Both the position numbers and the translations under genes were made by a program. This document shows positions 27,181 through 35,684 of a DNA stretch of 64,000 nt, piece by piece. This DNA comes from Acidobacteriaceae bacterium (lineage in GTDB: Bacteria; Acidobacteriota; Terriglobia; Terriglobales; Acidobacteriaceae): contig JAOAPN010000002.1 in assembly GCA_025462885.1 (NCBI GenBank), positions 1 to 64,000 on the forward strand, read 5' to 3'. Below the pieces are notes generated by a model that was not told the DNA's origin, made no database searches, and saw only the letters and a list, made by a program, of their open reading frames with translations. The first letter of the stretch is position 1; the number at the start of each line of letters is the position of its first letter.

Positions 27181-28059
27181 CTAAAGGGGGAAGGTCTTGA
27201 GCCAGGCTCGGAAATCGGGGCCGAGTTTGTCGTGTTTGAGGGCGAATTCCACCGTGGCGCGGAGGAAGCCCTGCTTGTCTCCGGCGTCGTGGCGCTTGCC
27301 TTCGTAGCTGAAGCCGTAGACCTTCTCGTGCTGGAGGAGGGCCTTGATGCCGTCGGTGAGCTGGAGCTCTCCGCCGGCGCCGGGGGTGATGTGCTCCAGC
27401 ATCTCGAAGATGCGCGGGGTAAGGATGTAACGGCCAATGATGGCGTTCTGGCTGGGCTGGGTACCGGGTGCGGGCTTCTCGACCATGGTTTTGACGGCCA
27501 GGAGGCGGGGATTTTTGGGGTCCGGCGTGCAGTCGAGGCAGCCATAGGCGGAGATGGCATCGCCTTCGACGACTTCGGAGCCGAGGATGCTGGACTGGGT
27601 CTCGTAGAAGGCCTCAACCATCTGTTTCATGCAGGGGATAGAGGCGTCGACGATGTCGTCGGGGAGCAGGACGCAGAAAGGCTCGTTGCCGACGATCTGC
27701 TTGGCCTGGAGGACGGCATGGCCGAGGCCGAGGGGTTCGGACTGGCGGGTGTAGGTGATCTTTGCGAGCTTCGAAACCGAACGGGCGATCTCGAGGAGAG
27801 CGGTCTTGTTCTTGGCTTCGAGGGAGGCTTCGAGCTCGGGCGAACGGTCGAAGTGGTCTTCCATGGTGGCCTTGCCGCGGCCGGTGACGATGATGATCTC
27901 GGTACATCCGGCGGCTACTGCCTCTTCGACGCCATATTGGATGAGGGGTTTATCGACAAGGCAGAGCATCTCTTTGGGCGTGGCCTTGGTAGCGGGGAGG
28001 AAGCGGGTGCCCATGCCTGCGGCGGGGAAGACAGCCTTCGTGATTTTGGTGTAAGCCAT
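27181..28059 (-). CDS. galU: UTP-glucose-1-phosphate uridylyltransferase
   Basis: The 292-residue protein matches bacterial GalU along its length: KAVFPAAGMGTRFLPATKATPKE holds the nucleotide-binding loop, followed by KPLIQYGVEEAVAAG, EPLGLGHAVLQAK and FCVLLPDDIV. LTPRIFEMLEHITPGAGGELQLTDGI is the GalU sugar-binding segment. It makes UDP-glucose for envelope polysaccharides and trehalose metabolism, in the cytoplasm. The upstream ribosome site is weak (GAGGT about 12 bases away). A 20-bp hairpin ends the unit. Assignment is very secure. Confidence 0.96.
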   Translation of the reverse strand: MAYTKITKAVFPAAGMGTRFLPATKATPKEMLCLVDKPLIQYGVEEAVAAGCTEIIIVTGRGKATMEDHFDRSPELEASLEAKNKTALLEIARSVSKLAKITYTRQSEPLGLGHAVLQAKQIVGNEPFCVLLPDDIVDASIPCMKQMVEAFYETQSSILGSEVVEGDAISAYGCLDCTPDPKNPRLLAVKTMVEKPAPGTQPSQNAIIGRYILTPRIFEMLEHITPGAGGELQLTDGIKALLQHEKVYGFSYEGKRHDAGDKQGFLRATVEFALKHDKLGPDFRAWLKTFPL

Positions 28060-28226
28060 GTTGGAGATGAGACCTCGTGGTTTGAACTAACGAAGTTAAG
28101 CGTAGCAAAATGTGTGAGCCCGAGCTGTGCAACGTTTGGGGGAAGGTGTTGACAGGGTTGGGTTGCCGAAACAGGACAGGCTGCATCCTACGTAATACCT
28201 GTGAGATTCGGATTGCGAGGTGTGGG

Positions 28227-29942
28227 ATGGCAAAGGCTGCGGAGATTTTTGTCGAGACGCTGGTGAAGGCGGGCGTGCAACGGGTGTATGGGGTGGCGGG
28301 AGATTCGTTGAACGGGATCACCGAGGCGATTCGGAGTACGGATGGGATTGAGTGGATGATGGTGCGGCACGAGGAGGTCGCGGCCTTTGCCGCAGGTGCT
28401 GAAGCTGCGATGACCGGCGCGCTGACGGTGTGTGCGGGAAGCTGCGGGCCGGGGAATCTGCACCTGATCAATGGACTGCATGACTGCCAGCGGAGTCGGG
28501 TTCCGGTGCTGGCGATTGCGGCGCAGATTCCGAGCGCTGAGATGGGCACGAGCTACTTCCAGGAGACCAAGCCGGAGCACCTCTTCCTGACATGCAGCGA
28601 CTTCTGTGAGGTGATCACACAGGTCGAGCAGATTCCTCGGGTGCTTGCGATTGCGATGCGGACGGCGATTGCGAAGCGCTGCGTGGCGGTGGTGGTGATT
28701 CCGGGCGATGTGCTGACGCGGGAGTGCAGTTCGAAGGCCATCAGCCTGGGGATCGATCAAGCTGCTGAGTCGGTGTTGCCTCCGCCTTCTGCGTTGAAGG
28801 CCGCAGTCGAGATTCTAAATGGTACTAAGAAGGTTACGATCTTGGCAGGCTCTGGATGTGCCAACGCGCGGGCAGAAGTACTAGCACTGGCGGAGGTGCT
28901 GCAGGCTCCGATAGTGGTGGCGCTGCGTGGCAAGGAGTACCTGGAGTACGACAATCCTTACTTCGTCGGGCTGAATGGATTGATCGGGATGACGTCCGGG
29001 CACCGGGCGATGATGGGGTGCGATACGCTGCTGATGCTGGGGACGGACTTTCCGTACTCCCAGTTCTATCCGACGGACGTAAAGGTGATTCAGCTCGATC
29101 TGCGGGGCGAGCAGATCGGCAAGCGGACGCGGGTAGACGTGGGGTTGATCGGGGATGTGAAGTACACGCTGCGTGGGATGACTCCGCTGCTGAAGGCGAA
29201 GAAGAGTGGGCACCTTGAGGACTCAGTGAAGGCGTACAAGAAGGTGCGGAAAGAGCTGGACGAGCGGGCGGTGATCGGGAAAGAGAAGGCGGTCCATCCG
29301 CAGTATCTGGCCAAGTGCATCAGCGATGCGGCTTCAGGGGATGCGGTTTTCCTGTGCGATGTAGGGACGCCGACGACGTGGTCGGCACGCTATCTGAAGA
29401 TGAATGGCCGCCGCCGGTTGCTGGGCTCATTCAATCACGGCACGATGGCGAATGCCCTGCCACAGGCGATTGGGGTGCAGGCTTCGCATCCCAGGCGGCA
29501 GGTGATTACGCTGTCCGGCGATGGTGGACTGTCGATGCTGATGGGGGATCTGCTGACGCTGCGACAGAAGAAGCTTCCGGTGAAGGTGGTGGTGTTCAAC
29601 AACGGAGCGCTGGCGTTTGTCGAGCAGGAGATGAAGGCTGCCGGTCTGGATATGTACGGCACGGAGTTTGCTCCGCAAAATTTCGCAAAGATCGGTGAGG
29701 CGATGGGGATTCGTTCGTGGCGCGTGGATCAGCCGGAGAAGCTGGGAGCGGTGCTGGCGGAGGCCTTCGCGCATAATGGCCCGGCGCTGGTGGACGTAGC
29801 GGTGACACGGCAGGAGTTGTCGCTACCGCCTATGATTACGGCGGCGCAGGCGGTGGGCTTCAACCTGTATATGGTGAAGGCGATGCTGCATGGGAATGGA
29901 TCGGATGTACTGGATATGGCGAAGACGAATTTGTGGCGGTGA
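28227..29942 (+). CDS. poxB: Thiamine-diphosphate-dependent pyruvate dehydrogenase (quinone)/pyruvate oxidase
   Basis: ATG 28227 has GAGGT just upstream and gives 571 residues, close to the 572 of E. coli PoxB. The Pyr domain holds GVAGDSLNGITEA and RHEEVAAFAAGAEA with the catalytic Glu near residue 50. The middle domain binds FAD-type cofactor, and the PP domain holds the ThDP motif SGDGGLSMLMGDL ending in VVVFNN. PoxB oxidises pyruvate to acetate and CO2, passing electrons to quinone at the membrane. A C-terminal tail follows but a lipid-binding helix is not obvious. The frame extends upstream to 28110 without family support. Confidence 0.92.
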   Translation: MAKAAEIFVETLVKAGVQRVYGVAGDSLNGITEAIRSTDGIEWMMVRHEEVAAFAAGAEAAMTGALTVCAGSCGPGNLHLINGLHDCQRSRVPVLAIAAQIPSAEMGTSYFQETKPEHLFLTCSDFCEVITQVEQIPRVLAIAMRTAIAKRCVAVVVIPGDVLTRECSSKAISLGIDQAAESVLPPPSALKAAVEILNGTKKVTILAGSGCANARAEVLALAEVLQAPIVVALRGKEYLEYDNPYFVGLNGLIGMTSGHRAMMGCDTLLMLGTDFPYSQFYPTDVKVIQLDLRGEQIGKRTRVDVGLIGDVKYTLRGMTPLLKAKKSGHLEDSVKAYKKVRKELDERAVIGKEKAVHPQYLAKCISDAASGDAVFLCDVGTPTTWSARYLKMNGRRRLLGSFNHGTMANALPQAIGVQASHPRRQVITLSGDGGLSMLMGDLLTLRQKKLPVKVVVFNNGALAFVEQEMKAAGLDMYGTEFAPQNFAKIGEAMGIRSWRVDQPEKLGAVLAEAFAHNGPALVDVAVTRQELSLPPMITAAQAVGFNLYMVKAMLHGNGSDVLDMAKTNLWR

Positions 29943-29995
29943 GTGGCGTCATGTGGCGAGAATACCTCAGCTCAGAAGACGGTTCGCTTCGCAAA

Positions 29996-30031
29996 TGCCC
30001 ACCCATCGCGGAAGCTGCGATGAATGGGGCA
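29996..30031. repeat. Interrupted hairpin between convergent poxB and DUF885 genes
   Basis: CATCGC (30004-30009) pairs with GCGATG (30017-30022), and TGCCC with GGGCA outside it. The stem is interrupted. It lies in a 107-base gap between convergent genes, so it may be a terminator, or a REP-like unit of the kind seen elsewhere in the window. Confidence 0.45.
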
Positions 30032-30049
30032 CCCGGCGTTGTGGAGAGG

Positions 30050-31894
30050 TTAGAGTACCGGCGAGTCGTTATGCAGCATGGCCTTACGGATGATCTTGAT
30101 CGGGGCCGGGCCTTGTCGCATGAAGGAGTCGTGGAACTGCTGGAGGTTGAAGGCAGCGCCTTGTTTGGCTTTAAGGTCTTCGCGCAGCTTCGTGATCTCC
30201 AGCTTGCCAAGGGTGTAGTAGAGATAGGTGGCGTCGGCGGTGCCGCGCTTGGTCTCGACCAGGCCTACGGACTTTGATTGGTAGCCTTCTTTGACGAAGA
30301 AATCGACGGCCTGGTCGAAGGTGAAAGGGCTGTACTCCACTTCTGAACTGGGCGTTCCTTCGGCTGTATCGATATTCATCCTCATCTTGAGATCTGTGTG
30401 GAGGCGAATGGAGACGACGAAGCGTGCGTCGCGGAGGAGTGCGTCCTGCAATTGGCCGAGCTTGATGAGCTTGGACTCGCGCACGGTGAGAGGCTTGCCG
30501 TCGGGACCGGTAGTGCCGGGTGCTCCATAGCCCTGGTCGAGCATCATCTGTTCGGTGTAGTGGGCCCAGCCTTCGATGTTGCTGTTGGCACCGACCAGCT
30601 TACGAACCTTGGAGGGAAATTGATCTTGCCAGAGGAACTGGACGTAGTGGCCCGGATAGGCTTCGTGGACAGCGGTGGAGATGATGGTGCCGATGTTGAA
30701 CTGAGCCATGTGCTCAGCGAGGTGTTCGGCGGTCCAACCTTTTTCAGGAAGCGTGACGTTGAAGTAGGCCTTGGTCGAGTGCGTCTCGAAAGGGCCGGGC
30801 GGGTCCATGGAGGCGGAGGTGGTGGCACGCATGAAAGGCGGCGTCTCTTCGAGGGTGGGCTCCACCTTGGATGGGATGGTGATGATGTGGTGGCCTTCGA
30901 TGAAGGAGATCAGGCCGCTGAAGGTGTCCTGAAACGCGGGCAGCAGTTTATCCGAGGCCGGGTGAATAGTGGCCAACTCAGCGAGCACCTGGTCGGGGGT
31001 CTTGTTGGGGTCTAGCTCATGGGCGATACGTTTGAAGTCGGCTTGATTTTTGTGGAGATCGTCGTAGGCGATCTGGAGCAGGTGATCGAGGGGCAGGTCG
31101 ACCATCTCGTCGTAGGCGAGTTTTTTGCGGAAGGTGTCGGTGCCGAGGCGGTAGTCGCCGTTGGAGCGGGGAAGAAGGTCGGACTTCATCCACACGCCGT
31201 AGTCCTTGAGGGCCTGGATGACGGCGGCGTTGGATTTGGCGAAGGCGGCTTTGGCGGTGGCGTCGGAGGCCTCGGTGAAGGCGGAAGGGACGTCGTTCTG
31301 GAAGAAACTGACGAGTCCGTCGATCTGTTCGATGGCAATTTCAGTGTAGATCTTCGGCGGATTCTTAAGGTTCTTGCGCGCTTCGAGGAGTAGTGCGGGC
31401 ATGAGCTGCTCGCGGGCTACGGTGGCGCGGAGGCGGGTGTTGACCGGGGCGTAGGGCCGTTCCATCAGGACGAAGACGCTGTTGGTGATGCCGGAGGAGT
31501 AGAGATCGGGATTCTTCTCGAGCGGGCGGATGACTTCGAGGGTGAGGAGCTGGGAACGGATGCTGTTGAGCAGGATCTCGCGGTCGGCGGCGATGCTGGC
31601 ATCGAGAGCGCCGGGGTCGATGGCCGCGATCTTTTTCTCGTAGTCGTGGAGCGCGGCGGTCTGTTTCTGCAGGGTCGCCGCGGAGAAGTCCTCGAGCTGG
31701 GTGTCGTACTGGTGGTAGCCGACGGCAGTTCCGGCGGTGGGGGCGAAGCGGAAGTAGTCGTTGAAGTACTGGTCGGCGAAGAAGTTGAAGGTCTGGGTGC
31801 CGCCATCGGCGGAGACGCGTTGAGCGGTGGAGACGAAGGGGCTGAGAAAGGTGACCCCGAGGATAGCAATTCTGGCTACGTGGCGCATAAGCAT
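30050..31894 (-). CDS. Secreted DUF885-family protein, probable metallopeptidase-like
   Basis: The 614-residue protein carries a Sec signal (residues 1-24, cut after VSTAQ). It matches DUF885 over its length, a helical family in which STAVHEAYPGH (His410-His416) and EGWAHYTEQM (about residues 440-450) form a zinc-site-like arrangement resembling M2/M32-type HExxH. Peptidase activity is plausible but unproven for the family. DUF885 proteins are common in Acidobacteriota, generally 570-620 residues, so it is full length. ATG 31894 and 31888 are both possible. It converges on poxB. Confidence 0.85.
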   Translation of the reverse strand: MLMRHVARIAILGVTFLSPFVSTAQRVSADGGTQTFNFFADQYFNDYFRFAPTAGTAVGYHQYDTQLEDFSAATLQKQTAALHDYEKKIAAIDPGALDASIAADREILLNSIRSQLLTLEVIRPLEKNPDLYSSGITNSVFVLMERPYAPVNTRLRATVAREQLMPALLLEARKNLKNPPKIYTEIAIEQIDGLVSFFQNDVPSAFTEASDATAKAAFAKSNAAVIQALKDYGVWMKSDLLPRSNGDYRLGTDTFRKKLAYDEMVDLPLDHLLQIAYDDLHKNQADFKRIAHELDPNKTPDQVLAELATIHPASDKLLPAFQDTFSGLISFIEGHHIITIPSKVEPTLEETPPFMRATTSASMDPPGPFETHSTKAYFNVTLPEKGWTAEHLAEHMAQFNIGTIISTAVHEAYPGHYVQFLWQDQFPSKVRKLVGANSNIEGWAHYTEQMMLDQGYGAPGTTGPDGKPLTVRESKLIKLGQLQDALLRDARFVVSIRLHTDLKMRMNIDTAEGTPSSEVEYSPFTFDQAVDFFVKEGYQSKSVGLVETKRGTADATYLYYTLGKLEITKLREDLKAKQGAAFNLQQFHDSFMRQGPAPIKIIRKAMLHNDSPVL

Positions 31895-32065
31895 TGGTTG
31901 AGTCTCTTTGCAAAGTGTAAGTCAGAAGCGGCCTGCCGGGGCGGAGGAGGCGGAGGTCGCGAAGGCTGCGAAAACACAGGGGTCAAAAAACAAAGCGGAT
32001 CGCAACCGTCCGCTCGTATAATCCACGAGGTTCTATGATGGTGTGATTGCAGGAGTGTTCGACCC

Positions 32066-32683
32066 GTGGACTCGCCGGTTTCTACTTTTCATAAGACGAT
32101 CTTTCGAATCCGCCAGCACTATTGGGTCTTGACCCTGAGCAGGTTTCGGACCTGGTACTGGCGCGTACTCGGCATGAAGATCGGGGACGGGACCAGGCTT
32201 TCGGTGATGAAGGTGACATGGCCGCATAAGGTCTCGTTAGGGAAGCGTTGCAGCCTAGAGCATGCCGTCTACATGAATGCGGCCGGCGGCTACACGGAGG
32301 GCGTTTCCATTGAAGTCGGGGACGGGACGTTCATTGGGCATGGATGCGAATTCAATGTGACTTCCAAGGTCACGGTGGGTCGGGATTGCTTGATCGCGGC
32401 GGGCACGCGCTTTATCGATCACGATCATGGGATGGATCCCGAGGCCCACATGATCGATCAGCCGGAGACCCATGCTGAAATTACCGTGGGCTCGGATGTG
32501 TGGATCGGGGCGAATTGTATTGTGCTTCGAGGCATCACGATTGGCGATGGGGCGGTGCTCGCGGCGGGGTCGGTGCTGACTGCTTCGGTGCCTGCCTATG
32601 CGGTGTACGGAGGAGTTCCTGCGCGGCTCATTCGGATGCGCTCGGAGCCTCGCTCAGGGCTGATCCGCTTTGCGACTCGATGA
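32066..32683 (+). CDS. Left-handed beta-helix (hexapeptide repeat) acyltransferase
   Basis: A GTG start with AGGAG 10 bases upstream gives 205 residues. From about residue 40 the protein is a hexapeptide-repeat helix: GDGTRLSV, GDGTFIGHG, VTVGRDCLI, IDHDHGMD, ITVGSDVWIGANCIVLRGI, TIGDGAVLAAGSVLT. This is the CoA-dependent acetyltransferase fold of WcaF, LacA and maltose acetyltransferases. His in IDHDHG is the likely base. The acceptor, probably a sugar of an exported glycan, is unknown. Its 3' end overlaps the convergent trehalase gene by 30 bases. Confidence 0.9.
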   Translation: MDSPVSTFHKTIFRIRQHYWVLTLSRFRTWYWRVLGMKIGDGTRLSVMKVTWPHKVSLGKRCSLEHAVYMNAAGGYTEGVSIEVGDGTFIGHGCEFNVTSKVTVGRDCLIAAGTRFIDHDHGMDPEAHMIDQPETHAEITVGSDVWIGANCIVLRGITIGDGAVLAAGSVLTASVPAYAVYGGVPARLIRMRSEPRSGLIRFATR

Positions 32684-34384
32684 AGCGAGCAGTGTGGCTA
32701 TCTGCAGATAAACCCCATTCGTCCAGCCGAAGCCTACGACGTTGGCCTTGTAACCCGTCGCGACTTTGACATTGGCATCGCCGCTGACGACGTTGTATTT
32801 CTCGCGGATGGTGCCGTCGTGACGATAGTTGTCGACGATGACCTGGGAGAACTTGCGGGCGATGCGTTCAGCGTCGTCGCGGAAGCCGTAGTCGGCGAGG
32901 CCCTTGATCGCGAGCCACTGCGACGGTGCCCAGCCGTATGGAAGATCCCACTGGGTGCCGGATTCGTTGTCGCTCATGGCAAGTCCACCGTCGCGCTCGA
33001 AGAGTTTGAGGTGCTGCTGGACGGCGGCACCCTGTTCCCGAGAGGCCAGGCCAGCCCACAGAGGATAGAACGCGGTCAGATAGTTGTAGGTGGATTGGGT
33101 GCCGGTGGCGAAGTTGTAGTCGTAGAACATTCCGGCGGTGGGGTTCCAGAGGAGCTTATTGATGGCGGCTTTGCGCGCGGTGGCACGCGCGAACCAGAGC
33201 TTGGCGTCCGCCGGGCGGTGGAGGATATCGGCGAAGTGGGCCATGTCGGTCTCGTACTTATAGAGCAGGGCATTGAGGCAGACGGGAGCGAACTGGTCGG
33301 TGCTGCCACTGAAGGGGCCGAAGCGGAAGCTGGGGTCGTAGCCGGACTCACGCATGGCGCGGTCGCCGCGAAAGAAGGCGGCGCTGAGGCGGCGTCCATC
33401 GGCATAGGCATTGGAGCAAACCTTCAGGAGCGTTGGATCGCAGCTGGTCTTGGCGAGAGCGGTGGACTCGGCGGGTGAGGGATGTTCGGGAGCCTCGACG
33501 AGGTAGTCGGTTTTGATGTCGGGGTGGGCGATAAGCCAGCGGATCACATCGGGATAGTAGGTGGAGTCGTCGGCCATCTCGGGAACAGGGCCCGGGGCGA
33601 TGTCTTCGTAACGGGCGAGGCCGGTGGTTCCGGCGCGATGGGTCGGTGAGGTCCAGAGGGCGTAGTCGCGCTGGGCGTAGGTGTATGCCTTGGCGAGCCA
33701 GCGGCTGGCTTGTTCAGGGTTGGGAGTCTGTCCGCCCTGGGCCGATTGTTCGTACACTTCGCGGATCATGCTGCTGAGCAGCGGAGGCTGCGAGCGGGTG
33801 AGGTAGTAGGTGCGGTTGGCGTTGAGGAGTGCGCCGTAGTTGTCGATCTCGTAGAAGAAGTTTTCGACCATGCCGCGCGCAAGATCGCTGCGCTTGTCCT
33901 GCACGAGGCCGAGCAGGATGAAGTAGCTGTCCCAGCCGTACATCTCATTGAAGCGGCCTCCCGGAACGACATAGGGATTGGGGAGATAGAGGAGACCTTC
34001 TTTGGGAATCTCCGCAACGCTGACCTGGCCGAGGTGCTGGATAGGACGAGGCAGGTGGAGCACCTGTACATTGCACTTCTGCTGCATCGTAGCGACGGCA
34101 GGGGGTGTAGGTACATTCGCCGGGAGGTAAAGGACAGGAGCGGCTACGTTGTTGCTGATGACCTTCGGGTCGGCGAGCTTGGTGTCGGCGATCTTGATAT
34201 CGCCAATGGAGTTGCAGTCGGTCATGGAACGGCTGAGGGTGTTCCAGCCGCTGTGGATGTAAGTAAGGATGTCCGGCTGCTGTGTGATCTGCGCTCGGGC
34301 AGCCTGCGGAATGATGCTGCAGGCAAGCAGGAGGGCGAGCGCTGAGGCTGAAAAACTCTGGCGGGTCTGGGTGGAGTGGACCAT
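32654..34384 (-). CDS. treA: Periplasmic trehalase (GH37)
   Basis: ATG 34384 has AAGGA about 5 bases upstream and gives 576 residues with a Sec signal (1-32, AARAQ). The family signatures are intact: PGGRFNEMYGWDSYF (141-155) and, near the C-terminus, QWDLPYGWAPSQW. PYVVPGGRF and RAKAYTYA-like helices complete the (alpha/alpha)6 barrel. It hydrolyses trehalose to two glucoses outside the cytoplasm. The upstream genes on the same strand (alginate-lyase-like, GH172) are 36 and 76 bases apart, so all three are probably one operon. The 3' end overlaps the convergent acyltransferase by 30 bases. Confidence 0.94.
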   Translation of the reverse strand: MVHSTQTRQSFSASALALLLACSIIPQAARAQITQQPDILTYIHSGWNTLSRSMTDCNSIGDIKIADTKLADPKVISNNVAAPVLYLPANVPTPPAVATMQQKCNVQVLHLPRPIQHLGQVSVAEIPKEGLLYLPNPYVVPGGRFNEMYGWDSYFILLGLVQDKRSDLARGMVENFFYEIDNYGALLNANRTYYLTRSQPPLLSSMIREVYEQSAQGGQTPNPEQASRWLAKAYTYAQRDYALWTSPTHRAGTTGLARYEDIAPGPVPEMADDSTYYPDVIRWLIAHPDIKTDYLVEAPEHPSPAESTALAKTSCDPTLLKVCSNAYADGRRLSAAFFRGDRAMRESGYDPSFRFGPFSGSTDQFAPVCLNALLYKYETDMAHFADILHRPADAKLWFARATARKAAINKLLWNPTAGMFYDYNFATGTQSTYNYLTAFYPLWAGLASREQGAAVQQHLKLFERDGGLAMSDNESGTQWDLPYGWAPSQWLAIKGLADYGFRDDAERIARKFSQVIVDNYRHDGTIREKYNVVSGDANVKVATGYKANVVGFGWTNGVYLQIATLLASSSRKADQP

Positions 34385-34420
34385 GCTCATCCTTATCAGA
34401 TGCAATGGAAGGAATACAGG

Positions 34421-35608
34421 TTAGAGGTCGGCCGCCGGGATCCAAAGAACGGGTTGGCGAATGGGGAAGTTGCGGATGATCTCGTCGACGGTGGGGTCGG
34501 CCGGCAGGGTGCGCCAGAGGGCGATGTAGTCGGAGCGTTGGTAGGCGAGGCCGGCGAAGAGCAGGCTTGGCTGGCGGACGGGGAGGTCGTTGAAGTACTC
34601 GACGTCGGGTGGGTGCGGCCAGGTATTTTTGTCGCGGATGTAGGGGGCCATGAAGGCTACCGCTTTTTCGATTCCGGCTTGGTGTGTGGGGGTGAAGTGC
34701 CAGAGATCGGGTGCGCCCGGTTGCGAAGACACGACCTGACAGATGGTCGCGAGCACGTCGAGGCAGAAGAGAGAGTAACTGTAGGGTTTGGTGCGGGCCA
34801 GCTCAAGCGGCAGGGAGCCGTCCGGGGCCACCTGGTCGGGGATAAGGTTGTTTTTGAAGCGGTCGATGCAGAGCTGGGTGACGGCAGGGTTGCGGGTATA
34901 GCGGGCGAACTCAGCCGCTTGCAGGACCCAGCAGGAGCCGTGGTTGTTCTTGGCGTCACGCTCTTCGATGCCATTCTTGGAAGTGGTCATCCAGGCGAGG
35001 TAGTCGGTGAACCAGGCTTTAGTGGCCGGGGCATCTGGGCCGAGGAGGTTAGCTTCTTCGAGGAGGGTGGCGGCGCGAGCCACTTCCACCAGGTGGAGGG
35101 TGTCGATGATGCCGATACCGCGGCCGGGGGTAACGCCGGAGATCGCCTGGGCACGCTCGAGGTTCGGGTTCATCCGGGTTGCAGGAGTGACGAACCAGGC
35201 GCGAAGGTGGTCGGCTGCTTTCGCGGCATATTTCCTGTCGCGCGTGATGCGCCAGGCGGCAGTGAGGGCAGGCATCTGGACGGAGAGGCGGAGCAGGACC
35301 TGGCGGTGAGCGACGAAGTTCGCCGGGTTGGAGAAGCCATCGCGGCGAACATAGGGCGCCGTGGGATTCTTGGGATCGGGCCACCAGTAATCGCCTTCGG
35401 AGAAAAAGTCGTGCAGGCCGCCAGTGCTGCGTGAGGCCGGGCTGGCCGTGATGGTGATGGGCGATTCGTCGAGGTAGCGGTTGGCTGCGGCTAAGACGCG
35501 CGTGCGTTCCATTTCGGAGAGATGGAGAGTGGGACTCTTACCGAGGTTGGGTAGGGCGACTGCGGCGGAGGCGGTTGCGAGGAACCGTCGTCGGGTGAGG
35601 TGGAGCAT
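34421..35608 (-). CDS. Tat-exported alginate-lyase-family protein
   Basis: ATG 35608 gives 395 residues with a twin-arginine signal, LTRRRFLATASAAVALP. No purine-rich ribosome site precedes it (the 13 bases before are mostly pyrimidine), unlike its neighbours. The mature part is helical, with EGDYWWPDPKNP (73-82) and KNNHGSCWVLQ (220-230). Asn-Asn-His-Gly is the active-site strip of the PF05426-type lyases. Substrate could be alginate or another uronate-rich polymer; soil acidobacteria have many such paralogues. It sits between GH172 and trehalase genes in a probable operon. Family certain, substrate not. Confidence 0.85.
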   Translation of the reverse strand: MLHLTRRRFLATASAAVALPNLGKSPTLHLSEMERTRVLAAANRYLDESPITITASPASRSTGGLHDFFSEGDYWWPDPKNPTAPYVRRDGFSNPANFVAHRQVLLRLSVQMPALTAAWRITRDRKYAAKAADHLRAWFVTPATRMNPNLERAQAISGVTPGRGIGIIDTLHLVEVARAATLLEEANLLGPDAPATKAWFTDYLAWMTTSKNGIEERDAKNNHGSCWVLQAAEFARYTRNPAVTQLCIDRFKNNLIPDQVAPDGSLPLELARTKPYSYSLFCLDVLATICQVVSSQPGAPDLWHFTPTHQAGIEKAVAFMAPYIRDKNTWPHPPDVEYFNDLPVRQPSLLFAGLAYQRSDYIALWRTLPADPTVDEIIRNFPIRQPVLWIPAADL

Positions 35609-35684
35609 GGGGAGGATTGTAGACGGCGGTGGCCTTCTGATGTTGCTCCTACCGCGCCAGCCTATGCTTGGAATCGTCCGCCGC

